Below, one piece after another: positions 36,006 to 44,670 of a stretch of DNA of 64,000 nt. The DNA is from Mycolicibacterium arabiense (GTDB lineage Bacteria; Actinomycetota; Actinomycetes; Mycobacteriales; Mycobacteriaceae). The notes beneath the pieces were generated by a model that saw nothing but the letters and a program-made list of their open reading frames with translations, was not told the origin of the DNA and did no database searches. The stretch lies in the NCBI RefSeq assembly GCF_010731815.2, contig NZ_AP022593.1, forward strand, positions 2,480,001 through 2,544,000. The letters are read 5' to 3'. Positions within the stretch are counted from its first letter, which is position 1. The number at the start of each line of letters is the position of its first letter. The translations under genes were made by a program, and so were the position numbers.

Positions 36006-36830
36006 GTGCACGGGAGAATGGGGGCCACTCAGGTGACTTCGAGAGCAATGCTGAAGACGAAGGCGCTGTGGTACGCCAAAGACCTGCAGCGGCTCGGGTT
36101 GTCGTATCAGGCTCGGCATCTTCACCGACGCGACAAGCGCGAGTTTCTCGTTCGCGTCAAGGATGTCGGCAACATCGCGCTACGGCCCCGGTCGGCCGAT
36201 CCAGCGGTCGTGAGCCAGGTGTTCAGCTGGTTGCAGTACGACACCAGTCAGTTTCCGCAACATGCTCGCCTGTTGCAGGCGTACCGCGACATCCTGGGTC
36301 GTGGGCATCGTCCACTGATCCTGGACTTGGGAGCGAACAACGGCGCTTCTGCCCGTTGGTTCGCACGCGAGTATCCGGAGGCGAGCATCGTCGCCGTCGA
36401 ACCCGACGCCGACAACGCTCGCATGTGCCGCTTGAACACCGAGGGGTACGCGGTCGAAGTGATCACGGGAGCGATTGGCGGTGCGCCTGGCCATGTTTGC
36501 CTCGACACGGCGGACATGGCCAGCGTGTCCTACACCGCGACCAGGTCGGTCGACGGCGGCGTGCCCGTCGTCACGGTCGCGGAGATCCTGGAGCGCCGCG
36601 GCCCAGATCACGAACTCCTCATCGTCAAGATCGACATCGAGGGCTTCGAGGAAGATCTCTTCGCATCGGGCACTGAATGGGTCGAGAAGGCGTACGCCAT
36701 CATGATCGAGCCACACGACTGGAAGTATCCAGACCGGCATACCAGCCGCCACCTGCAGGAAACGATGGGCCGCCTCGCCTTTCAGATGATGCTCTCGGGG
36801 GAGAACCTCATCTACGTGCGGCACGAGTAG
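36006..36830 (+). CDS. FkbM-family methyltransferase (first)
   Basis: A 274-residue methyltransferase of the FkbM family, which O-methylates sugars and polyketides. SAM motif I is LILDLGANNGASARWF, and the FkbM signature KIDIEGFEEDLF with the following E/H residues is present. The N-terminus is basic and poorly ordered. The start is uncertain: ATG at 36006, ATG at 36018 or GTG at 36033 (GGGGG upstream) are all in frame. It begins the distal cassette of FkbM, FkbM and GT4 genes. Confidence 0.85.
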   Translation: MHGRMGATQVTSRAMLKTKALWYAKDLQRLGLSYQARHLHRRDKREFLVRVKDVGNIALRPRSADPAVVSQVFSWLQYDTSQFPQHARLLQAYRDILGRGHRPLILDLGANNGASARWFAREYPEASIVAVEPDADNARMCRLNTEGYAVEVITGAIGGAPGHVCLDTADMASVSYTATRSVDGGVPVVTVAEILERRGPDHELLIVKIDIEGFEEDLFASGTEWVEKAYAIMIEPHDWKYPDRHTSRHLQETMGRLAFQMMLSGENLIYVRHE

Positions 36831-36937
36831 GCGTCACCGGTGCGCGCTGGACAGGCCCAACGAGACGCACAGGACCACGAGACAAGAGGAGGTGAGGGCG
36901 TGAATTCCTTGCACTCGGCACCGCGCCCCGACCCGCG

Positions 36938-37693
36938 ATGAGGCTGAAACACGAGCTACGAAACTTGGTCAATCGCTACGGCATTGACGTGGTGCGTTAT
37001 CCCCTGAGTAGCCCGCTGGCACGTACGGCGCGATTACTGGAGCACCATCGCGTGGATTGCGTGGTGGACGTCGGCGCCAATGATGGCGGGTTCGCCACTG
37101 CCATCCGAGGACTCGGGTACGCCGGACGAATCATCTCCTTCGAACCGTTGGAAGCGCCCTTCACCTCGGTTCAGCGCAAGGCGACCAACGACGGCAACTG
37201 GGACACAGTGCAGTGCGCCGTCGGCGATGTGAAGAGCGAGGTGACGATCAACGTCTCCGGCAACGACGGTCTCTCCAGTTCGGTACTGCCGATGCTGGAA
37301 ACCCACACGAATGTGGAGCCGACATCGCGTTACGTCGGTAGCGAAACCGTGCGCCAGGAGCGCCTCGACACCCTCCTCCCCCAGCTCGGCATCGGCCGAG
37401 ACAGCCGCACCTTCTTGAAAGTCGACGTTCAGGGTTACGAGCGTGCGGTACTCGACGGCGCGGCCGAGCTGTTCGCAGATGGCACGATCATCGGCCTTCA
37501 GCTGGAACTCTCGTTGGTGCCGCTCTACGGCGGAGCCATGACGTACAGAGAGGGGCTGGACCGCGCTGAAGCGATGGGGATGACGCTCATGGGCCTCGAT
37601 CCCGTTTTCGCCGACCCGAAGTCCGGGCAGCTGTTGCAGGCAGACGCCGTATTCTTCGCGTCGAGTGCCCGGGGCCAGACGCAGGCCGGATGA
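36938..37693 (+). CDS. FkbM-family methyltransferase (second)
   Basis: A 251-residue FkbM methyltransferase. Motif I is CVVDVGANDGGFATAI near residue 42, followed by the acidic IISFEPLEAPF, and the signature FLKVDVQGYERAVLDGA. M. tuberculosis has FkbM-type enzymes that O-methylate the sugars of phenolic glycolipids, so sugar O-methylation is the likely role. It differs enough from the preceding FkbM gene that separate positions are likely. Its stop overlaps the next ATG by 4 bp. Confidence 0.88.
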   Translation: MRLKHELRNLVNRYGIDVVRYPLSSPLARTARLLEHHRVDCVVDVGANDGGFATAIRGLGYAGRIISFEPLEAPFTSVQRKATNDGNWDTVQCAVGDVKSEVTINVSGNDGLSSSVLPMLETHTNVEPTSRYVGSETVRQERLDTLLPQLGIGRDSRTFLKVDVQGYERAVLDGAAELFADGTIIGLQLELSLVPLYGGAMTYREGLDRAEAMGMTLMGLDPVFADPKSGQLLQADAVFFASSARGQTQAG

Positions 37694-38766
37694 ATTGCGT
37701 CGTCGAGCGCGGCATGAGGGTCACGCTCATCGGTCCGATGCCTCCGCCGGTGAACGGGCAGTCGGTGGTGATGAGCCATGTCGTCGGGAAACTAACACCG
37801 CAGTTCGCGAAAATGCGGGTAGCAGACATCGGCGAGGGGCAGACCGGCGGACGGCTGGGGCGCTTCGTCGGAGTTGGTCGATCGGTGCGCGCGTGGCGGT
37901 CCATTCCGGGTTCGCGGGCGGTGTACATAGCGGTCAAGGCAGACCATGGCATGTGGCTGACGACGGCGACGGCTGCGGTGGCCCGGCTGTTCCGGGCGCG
38001 GGTGTTCCTACATCACCACTCGTACTGCTACGTCCGGGAACGAAAGCCTCGGATGGTCGCGCTGGCGCGAGTCGCGGGACCGCGCGCACATCACATCGTG
38101 CTCGCCAAATCCATGGCGCGGGATCTGAAAGCGGTCATGCCGGAGATTCGGCGCACTCTGATCGTCGGCAACGCCGCACTGGTGGACACGACGCTGCTCG
38201 ACGTACCCCTGAGGGCAGACCGTAGCCAGCTGGTGCTCGGCCACCTGAGCAACCTCTACTTGGACAAGGGGATCGCTGAAGTCGTCGACCTTGCGCTGGC
38301 ACTCAAGAATGCCCGCACGCCGGCTCGTCTCATTGTCGGCGGCCCCACCACCGACGTGGAGGCGCGCCGGCACCTCAGCCGCGCCGCACGGGAACTCGGG
38401 GCCCTCTTCGAGTATCGCGGACCGCTGTCGGGGGACGCGAAACATGCCTTCTACGGCGACATCACGCACTTCGTCTTTCCGTCGCGGTACGTCCACGAGT
38501 CGGTGCCGTTGGTTCTCTACGAGGCGATGGCAGCAGGTGCGGTGTGCGTGTCGACCCGGCAGGGGTCGATACCCGAGCAGTTGGCTGGCAGTCCCGGCAT
38601 ACTTGCCCTGAGCAAGGACACGTTCGTCCAGGAAACGCTGCCGGCGTTGATCGGCGCGACGGGGTCGTGCGCTGCGTCGCGAGAGTCGAGACGAGCGTTC
38701 ACCAGGTCACTCGCTGAGTCCCAGGAACAGCTCGCCGTCCTTGCGACGCAACTGGCGACCGGCTGA
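37690..38766 (+). CDS. GT4-family glycosyltransferase (second)
   Basis: A 358-residue GT-B glycosyltransferase. The N-terminus has IGPMPPPVNGQSVVMSHV, typical of family 4; the donor domain shows HLSNLYLDKGIAE, IVGGPTTD, EYRGPLSGDAKHAFY and the E-x7-E motif in HESVPLVLYEAMAAGA. The start overlaps the FkbM gene by ATGA, so it is translationally coupled. An internal ATG at codon 9 is an alternative start. Acceptor and sugar unknown. Confidence 0.89.
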   Translation: MNCVVERGMRVTLIGPMPPPVNGQSVVMSHVVGKLTPQFAKMRVADIGEGQTGGRLGRFVGVGRSVRAWRSIPGSRAVYIAVKADHGMWLTTATAAVARLFRARVFLHHHSYCYVRERKPRMVALARVAGPRAHHIVLAKSMARDLKAVMPEIRRTLIVGNAALVDTTLLDVPLRADRSQLVLGHLSNLYLDKGIAEVVDLALALKNARTPARLIVGGPTTDVEARRHLSRAARELGALFEYRGPLSGDAKHAFYGDITHFVFPSRYVHESVPLVLYEAMAAGAVCVSTRQGSIPEQLAGSPGILALSKDTFVQETLPALIGATGSCAASRESRRAFTRSLAESQEQLAVLATQLATG

Positions 38767-38817
38767 CTCCCTAGTACGAAGTCGCATGGAGGCCGACAGA
38801 CCGGACCTGCTGGTCAA

Positions 38818-39756
38818 CTACTGCCCGTGGCCGCGTGCAACGATCCCGAAGGTGTTGCATGGGAACAGATTTCCACCCAAACTCTGGAGCTGCGGAGACT
38901 GTGTCGAGAAGTACCGATCCACTTCGACATTGGCGAAGCGCTCGTTGAACAAGTCTTGTAAAGCGTGATCGTCGACGCCCTGACGCACCACGTGATATTC
39001 GACGAGATCGGACGGGTTCGAATCGGAGTAGACACCGCGCACGCGACGCCACCTGGTTGCGAGTCCGCGTCTGAGTTCTCCCTGGAATACCCGCCACGCA
39101 AAGTAGGAACCCCACGTCAGCGCCCTGTGCCAGCGCTTCTGTCGTGGGTACCAGACCGGGTCCTGGAACGTCACGACAGTGCCACCCGGCCGAAGGACGT
39201 TGTCGCACAGCCTCGTCGTCACATCGACGTAATCGGGTATGTGGTGAATGACGGAGATCAACAGAATGAGGTCATACTGTGCACCGTCATCGAAGGGAGC
39301 GTTGCCATCTGCGTCGTACACGACGCGCACGGACGTGTTGCCGGAGAACTTCGCGTCAAGGTATTCATAGCTGGCTCTTGACATCTCGGTGACAGTCGCC
39401 GAACCACCAGATGCCAGAACCGTATCCGTGAACGAACCGTGTCCAGCTCCGATCTCGAGCACGGCGCAACCACCCTGACGCTTGACGATCTCCTCGACTG
39501 CACCGCTGATGCGAGCGTCGATGCGCTTCCTCAGCGCGGCATGGCGTAGGTGGGGGCTGCCAATCGTGTAGTCATGGCCATCCCCGTGTGCGATGTCCTG
39601 CGCGTGCTCGACCGCACGCTGCTCTGCATCTGGCGCCATCAGCCGTCCCTCCAACCATTGGAGCCCGTTTCCGGGTCTCGTGAACCGACCGTCACCGGGT
39701 TGCGTACTTGACTCTTCAAAAACCGGCATTGAGTGCTCTCGGCGCACGCTCCTCAT
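38818..39756 (-). CDS. SAM-dependent methyltransferase (minus strand)
   Basis: A protein of about 312 residues (303 if the ATG at 39729, preceded by GAGAG, is used). Motif I is AVLEIGAGHGSFTDTV near residue 99; YDLILLISVIHHIPDYVD and LRPGGTVVTFQDP complete a Methyltransf_12/25 fold. The C-terminal third is aromatic and basic. It faces the secreted six-Cys protein across a divergent gap that by eye is relatively A/T-rich, so a shared promoter region is likely there. Substrate unknown. Confidence 0.83.
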   Translation of the reverse strand: MRSVRREHSMPVFEESSTQPGDGRFTRPGNGLQWLEGRLMAPDAEQRAVEHAQDIAHGDGHDYTIGSPHLRHAALRKRIDARISGAVEEIVKRQGGCAVLEIGAGHGSFTDTVLASGGSATVTEMSRASYEYLDAKFSGNTSVRVVYDADGNAPFDDGAQYDLILLISVIHHIPDYVDVTTRLCDNVLRPGGTVVTFQDPVWYPRQKRWHRALTWGSYFAWRVFQGELRRGLATRWRRVRGVYSDSNPSDLVEYHVVRQGVDDHALQDLFNERFANVEVDRYFSTQSPQLQSLGGNLFPCNTFGIVARGHGQ

Positions 39757-39938
39757 CTTGAATCAAACCACAGCAAGCATCACAGGACATACCTCATCGA
39801 TGACACCATCCATTACGCAGCAAAATGACAAGGCACATTCTCAATGAAGGACGGGCAGTGCTGGATTCGGGTAACGTAACCACCAGCTGCGGCCCACCTT
39901 GGGCTAAGCGTCCCAGATGATTCGGAAGGGCCGGCTTC

Positions 39939-40394
39939 ATGAGAAGAATCGTTGCACGCGGAGCCGTCGTAATGAGCGCGACAGCCATGCTCGTCGTCAT
40001 GCAGGGCTCTGGATTGGCTTCGGCCGACGCGATCAGCGGACAGACTTATGCGGATGCATCCGAATACCTCAGCGAAACTGGCTCGGAGGTCGTCATCGCG
40101 ACCGTCGTCGGCGACCAGCTCGAAAGGGACAAGTGCATCGTCACCCACTGGCAGCTCAACAGCAGCAATAAGGAACAAGCTCTCGTCTACCTCAACTGCA
40201 ACGCGACGGTGGCGACAGCCGGAGACGCGGGCAACTCGGTGACGACTCCTGCGGGTCAACAAGCGAAGCTCGACGCGAAGCGCGCCGCGAACATCACGAA
40301 GGATTCCTCCATCTGCGAGACGTCCGACGACGCCACCGAGTGGTGCATCAGCCTGTGCGAACGCACCGAACTCTGCACCTACACCGGCAGCTAG
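39939..40394 (+). CDS. Small secreted six-cysteine protein
   Basis: A 151-residue exported protein with a signal peptide (hydrophobic residues ~8-25, cleavage near ASA at 29). The mature chain has six cysteines (around residues 66, 88, 128, 137, 141 and 147), the last four close together, suggesting disulfides. The segment YADASEYLSETGSEVVIATVVGD followed by CIVTHWQ and YLNCNA resembles an unnamed family of small mycobacterial secreted proteins. No enzymatic motif is seen. It converges with the WcaI-like glycosyltransferase. Confidence 0.8.
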   Translation: MRRIVARGAVVMSATAMLVVMQGSGLASADAISGQTYADASEYLSETGSEVVIATVVGDQLERDKCIVTHWQLNSSNKEQALVYLNCNATVATAGDAGNSVTTPAGQQAKLDAKRAANITKDSSICETSDDATEWCISLCERTELCTYTGS

Positions 40395-40443
40395 ACCAGG
40401 CCCGGCCTCACCGGCGGTAGCGCGACCGCCGAGGCGCCCGCGA

Positions 40444-41721
40444 CTAGCCGTTCGACGTCGCGATGCTCCTTTGCACCGCGAACCGGTCCGCACGCCTCGC
40501 CGCAACGTCGCGTATCACTCGATCGAACGCGTCCAAGGCCGCCTCAGCGCCCAGAGCATCCTGGCAGTAGCGCCGTCCAGCACTTCCGTAAACGACCGCT
40601 GCATCGACATCTTCAACCAGGTCAAGCGCGGTATCGAGGAGCACCCGCGGTTCGCCTGCGGGCACCGCGACACCTGCACCCGCACGTTCGACCTCACCGG
40701 CAGTGATGCCCGTGGGGTCGGTGGCGGCGAGGACCGGCCGGGAAGCGGCGAAGTAAGACGTGAGCTTGCTCGGGACTGCCATCGTGGCGACTCCCGGAAG
40801 CTCGTTGACCAAGAGACAGTCAGCGGCAGCCAGCGCACGCCGGTAATCCACCTCGTCCAATGGGTCCACGAACTGGATCCGTTCGATACCGGCCGCTAGC
40901 TCCTCGAGTCGCGCCCGCTCACCACCGTCACCCACCAGGACGAACTTCACCGGAGCCCCATCGCGATCTGCCAGTCGCGCCGCCTCCACTACGTTCTCCA
41001 ACCCCTGCTTCGCCCCCATGTTCCCGGTGTGGACGATCAGACGCACGTCGGTGGGCCATCCCAGAGCCGCTCTGGCGTCCCGACGCGACATCTCAGGCGC
41101 GGGCGCGAGGTGGGTCCAATTCTGGATGATCGAAATGCGTTCAGCATCGACCCCGAGGGCCGCGACCAAGTACTCAGCAAACCTCGCGTGGATCGCCACC
41201 ACACTATCTGCGGCAGAAAGCGCGAATCTCTCGACGAATTTCGTGACGAGCGCCGTGAGACCGCCACCCTCCTTGGTTTCCGCCAATCCAAGCGTGTATA
41301 TGTCCTGCACCCATACGACTAACCTCGGACGCGACCGCATCAACCGAATTCGCAGCGCAACCATTGCAGTGGCGAATAGGGCTGGCGAAACGGCAACGAC
41401 AACCGAGTCGGAACCGAATCTGCAAAACAACAACCTCGCGCCGAAACTAAGCTCCGACACCAGTCGGCGAATACCTCTCGGTGGCCTAGGTACGTAATGG
41501 CGCACGCGATGAACGGCTACGCCATCGACGTTCTCGGTTCTGCTCCATTGACCGTATCCCTTGCGGATCCTCCACTCGGGATAGAAGGGATGCGCGACGT
41601 ACGCGGACACGCGGTGATGACGAGCCTCAAGGCCGGCCGCGAGCGCCCCAGCGTAGGGCGCTATGCCCGTGGCGTCCGGCGGGTAGTGCAAGCTCAGTAT
41701 CGAGACTCGATCTACAGCCAT
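40444..41721 (-). CDS. WcaI-like glycosyltransferase (GT4)
   Basis: A protein of about 425 residues (ATG at 41721; five more codons are possible upstream). The N-terminal SLHYPPDATGIAPYAGALAAGL is the hallmark of WcaI-type glycosyltransferases, and YVAHPFYPEWRIRKGYG continues it. The donor domain has HTGNMGAKQGLENVVEAA, VLVGDGGERARLEE and SKLTSYFAASRPVLA. WcaI relatives transfer fucose in colanic acid synthesis, which fits the gmd-fcl pair here, but the assignment is by analogy. It is transcribed opposite to the downstream genes across a long gap. Confidence 0.88.
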   Translation of the reverse strand: MAVDRVSILSLHYPPDATGIAPYAGALAAGLEARHHRVSAYVAHPFYPEWRIRKGYGQWSRTENVDGVAVHRVRHYVPRPPRGIRRLVSELSFGARLLFCRFGSDSVVVAVSPALFATAMVALRIRLMRSRPRLVVWVQDIYTLGLAETKEGGGLTALVTKFVERFALSAADSVVAIHARFAEYLVAALGVDAERISIIQNWTHLAPAPEMSRRDARAALGWPTDVRLIVHTGNMGAKQGLENVVEAARLADRDGAPVKFVLVGDGGERARLEELAAGIERIQFVDPLDEVDYRRALAAADCLLVNELPGVATMAVPSKLTSYFAASRPVLAATDPTGITAGEVERAGAGVAVPAGEPRVLLDTALDLVEDVDAAVVYGSAGRRYCQDALGAEAALDAFDRVIRDVAARRADRFAVQRSIATSNG

Positions 41722-42067
41722 GGCGTGACAGTACAACTCACTTGCCGTTCATGCCGCTGAATGCCTACCACCATGGGGCTAAACGGAACTGCCGCATCAA
41801 ATCGTCACGACTCGTATGCGACCGATCACCAGATGGACCCCTTGCCGACCCCGGCACCCTAGCCCGGACGTCGCTTGAACAGCGGCGGCGAAAGACGATC
41901 CGATAGTTTGCTGAAACTCGAAATACGGACCAAATATTCACGCAGGCGGTAAATACGAGCTGACCGCACATACTTGCTGCTTATCGACCATTTTGACACA
42001 TACCAATAGTACTGAAACCCACGTCGTCGCAGGTACCGCCTAGTTTTGACGAAGATAACAATTCAGG

Positions 42068-42096
42068 TTGCTGGGCCCATCCGTCGGTGCTAGCCT
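42068..42096 (+). promoter_or_regulatory. Candidate promoter for sugar-nucleotide/initiation genes
   Basis: TTGCTG and TAGCCT are separated by exactly 17 bp. Transcription would start near 42103 and run into the UXS-UGD fusion, wcaJ-like, phosphatase and rml genes. Confidence 0.5.
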
Positions 42097-42164
42097 CAGG
42101 CCACAGGGGCGTGAGCCGAATCACTGAGGGCTCCACGCAGTGAATCGAAAGCGGGGGATCTCTA

Positions 42165-42260
42165 GTGGTATTTGCGCGCTTCCGCAGGCCCTCTACCTCG
42201 CTGCAACGCCTTTTACGACCGAGGCGGCAACGCGGGATGACAGCTCTAGGACGCCTTTAG
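42165..42260 (+). CDS. Possible 31-residue basic leader peptide
   Basis: GTG-initiated frame starting VVFARFRRPSTS and ending TALGRL, preceded by GCGGGGGAT as a strong RBS-like element 5 nt upstream. Roughly nine of 31 residues are Arg. It lies within the predicted leader of the fused dehydrogenase gene, whose ATG is 58 nt further on. It may be a translated regulatory uORF or chance. Confidence 0.3.
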   Translation: MVFARFRRPSTSLQRLLRPRRQRGMTALGRL

Positions 42261-42317
42261 CGATCGATGTCATTGAGGAGAACAGTTGGTCTTGAGTACT
42301 GAATCATAAGGGGAGAC

Positions 42318-44639
42318 ATGCGAAAACGTGCGGTACTGACCGGTGGCGCGGGATTCGTCGGCTCGCATCTCGCCGAACGCCTGCTCGCCCAGGGAGTCGA
42401 CGTCGTGTGCCTCGACAACTTCGTGACCGGAAGCGCAGACAACGTCGCGCACCTGCAGGGGCACGACGGTTTCCGTTTGATGAAAGTCGATGTCAGCGAC
42501 TATATTTCGATTCCGGGGACCGTTGACTACGTCCTGCACTTCGCGTCGCCGGCGTCACCGATCGACTATGCCGAGCTGCCGATTCAGACGTTGAAGGTCG
42601 GCTCGCTCGGAACGCTGCACACCCTCGGCCTGGCCAAGGAGAAGGGCGCTCGCTACCTACTGGCGTCCACCTCGGAGACCTACGGTGACCCCCTGGTCCA
42701 CCCGCAGCCTGAAAACTATTGGGGCAACGTCAATCCGGTGGGGCCACGAGCCTGCTACGACGAAGCGAAGCGATTCGCCGAGGCACTCACCGTGTCGTAC
42801 CGCAAGATGCACGGCGTCAACACCGCCATCATGCGGATCTTCAATACCTACGGTCCGAGAATGCGTCCGAACGATGGTCGCGCGATCCCGAACTTCGTCA
42901 CGCAGGCACTGTCGGGCGCCCCCATGACCGTCCAAGGCGACGGCAGCCAGACGCGATCGCTCTGCCATGTCGACGACCTCGTCGACGGGGCGCTGCGACT
43001 GCTGTTCTCCGATCTGGCCGGGCCGGTCAACGTCGGCAACCCGCATGAGATGACGATCCTCGAACTGGCGGAACTCATCCGCGAACTCACGGGGTCCACG
43101 AGCCCGCTGGAATTCGTCGACCGCCCCACCGACGATCCGTCGCAGCGTCAGCCCGACATCACTCTGGCCCGCACCGAACTGCATTGGGAGCCGGCGGTCG
43201 ACGTCGTAACGGGCCTCACGAAGACCATCTCCTGGTTCCGAGATCGGGCCGCCGACGATCAGCCCACCTTCTCTCCTGCCGCGCTCAATCCAGGAAACGC
43301 CACCCAGCGCCGCCACAAGGTGGCCGTGATCGGCACCGGATACGTAGGGGCAGTCACGTCCACCTGTCTTGCCTTCCTCGGCCACGACGTCTGCGGCTTG
43401 GACAGCGACTCCGCGCGCGCGGGACAGTTGAACAACGGGCAGGCGCCGTTCGTCGAGCCCGGGCTCCCCGAGATCCTCAAGGCGACGTTGTCCTCGGGAC
43501 GGCTCGCGTTCACCGATGACCCGGCTGAGGCACTGTCCGACGCGGAGTTCGTGTTCCTCTGCGTGGGAACCCCACCCGGCCCCGACGGGTCACCCGACCT
43601 GGCACAGCTCGAGAGTGCAATCCAGTCGCTGGCGCCATACCTGCGCCCCAACGTCGTGATCGTCAACAAGTCCACCGTTCCCGTGGGATCCGGAAACTGG
43701 ACTCGGACGATCCTGGAGGACGCCCTCGAAGGGAACCGCGAACTCTCCTTTCACGTGGTGTCGAACCCGGAGTTCCTTCGTGAGGGCTGCGCCATCGACG
43801 ACTTCCTGTACCCGGATCGCATCGTGCTGGGCGGTTCGAGCGAGGACGTCACCCGCGTCGCCGAGCTGTACCAGCCGGTGCTCGATCAGTCGTTCGAGGC
43901 CGGCCGCCGGGAGGTTCATCCAGCACTGATCACCACGGAACTGGCATCGGCCGAGATGATCAAGTACGCGGCCAACGCCTTTCTGGCCACCAAGATCAGC
44001 TTCGCCAACGAGATGGCACAGATGTGCGAGTTGTTCGGTGCCGACGTGCGTCAGGTTCTACCCGCAATCGGAGCCGACCACCGCGTCGGAAACGCCTTCC
44101 TGAACCCCGGTGTCGGATGGGGCGGTTCGTGTTTCGGCAAGGACGTCGCAGCGCTGATCTCGTCGAGCCAGGAGTACGGCTACACGCCGTCGATGCTGCA
44201 GGCCACCGTTGGCATCAACACCGCACAGCGCGAGAGCGCCGTTCGCAAACTCCAGCGCGAACTGCACATGCTGAAGGGTCGCCGAATTGCACTGCTGGGG
44301 TTGACCTTCAAACCCGGCACCGACGATCTCCGCGACGCTCCTGCCCTCGACATCGCCCGCAGACTGCTCGCCGTCGGCGCCGTCGTGTCCGCGTTCGACC
44401 CCGTCGTGAAGTCGCTGCCGGACGAGTTCGCGGCGATACGACTGACGCGCGACGTCTACGAGGCGGCCGACCGGGTCGACGCCGTGGTGGTGACCACGGA
44501 ATGGCCGGAGTTCCGCGCCATCGACCCCGACAGCCTTCGTCGCGCCATGCGCGGCAATCTCGTGGTCGATGGGCGGAACTGCCTGCCAGAACACAGTTTC
44601 GCCGGATCGGGCCTACGGCTGGTCGGATTCGGCTGGTGA
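42318..44639 (+). CDS. Fused UDP-glucuronate decarboxylase / UDP-glucose 6-dehydrogenase
   Basis: A 773-residue protein joining two consecutive enzymes. Residues ~1-315 are a UDP-xylose synthase: [51 protein letters not shown] (Tyr/Lys), [15 protein letters not shown]. Residues ~333-773 are a UDP-glucose dehydrogenase: [78 protein letters not shown] (catalytic Cys), [15 protein letters not shown]. The C-terminal half would oxidise UDP-glucose to UDP-glucuronate and the N-terminal half decarboxylate it to UDP-xylose. All key residues appear present in both halves, and the frame is uninterrupted. Separate genes are the rule, so the fusion is unusual. Confidence 0.93.
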   Translation: MRKRAVLTGGAGFVGSHLAERLLAQGVDVVCLDNFVTGSADNVAHLQGHDGFRLMKVDVSDYISIPGTVDYVLHFASPASPIDYAELPIQTLKVGSLGTLHTLGLAKEKGARYLLASTSETYGDPLVHPQPENYWGNVNPVGPRACYDEAKRFAEALTVSYRKMHGVNTAIMRIFNTYGPRMRPNDGRAIPNFVTQALSGAPMTVQGDGSQTRSLCHVDDLVDGALRLLFSDLAGPVNVGNPHEMTILELAELIRELTGSTSPLEFVDRPTDDPSQRQPDITLARTELHWEPAVDVVTGLTKTISWFRDRAADDQPTFSPAALNPGNATQRRHKVAVIGTGYVGAVTSTCLAFLGHDVCGLDSDSARAGQLNNGQAPFVEPGLPEILKATLSSGRLAFTDDPAEALSDAEFVFLCVGTPPGPDGSPDLAQLESAIQSLAPYLRPNVVIVNKSTVPVGSGNWTRTILEDALEGNRELSFHVVSNPEFLREGCAIDDFLYPDRIVLGGSSEDVTRVAELYQPVLDQSFEAGRREVHPALITTELASAEMIKYAANAFLATKISFANEMAQMCELFGADVRQVLPAIGADHRVGNAFLNPGVGWGGSCFGKDVAALISSSQEYGYTPSMLQATVGINTAQRESAVRKLQRELHMLKGRRIALLGLTFKPGTDDLRDAPALDIARRLLAVGAVVSAFDPVVKSLPDEFAAIRLTRDVYEAADRVDAVVVTTEWPEFRAIDPDSLRRAMRGNLVVDGRNCLPEHSFAGSGLRLVGFGW

Positions 44640-44670
44640 CAACGCATTTGATAGTCCTTGGGGGGGCCGC

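Larger units (their letters stand above)
41722..42317. other. 596-bp divergent gap: promoter region and long 5' leader
   Basis: The longest stretch without a confirmed gene. The first ~370 bases are relatively A/T-rich and hold no convincing frame on either strand; they should carry the promoter of the WcaI-like gene. The second part contains a good promoter-like pair (42068-42096), then a ~215-nt leader of the fused dehydrogenase gene with a possible 31-codon leader ORF. I looked for known riboswitch cores in the leader and could not match one. Confidence 0.6.

Noticed and set aside
42103..42317. A known riboswitch in the leader of the UXS-UGD gene
   Set aside because: The sequence has a GTGAATC segment and GGGGGAT, but their order and surroundings do not match the c-di-AMP or c-di-GMP riboswitch cores I know.
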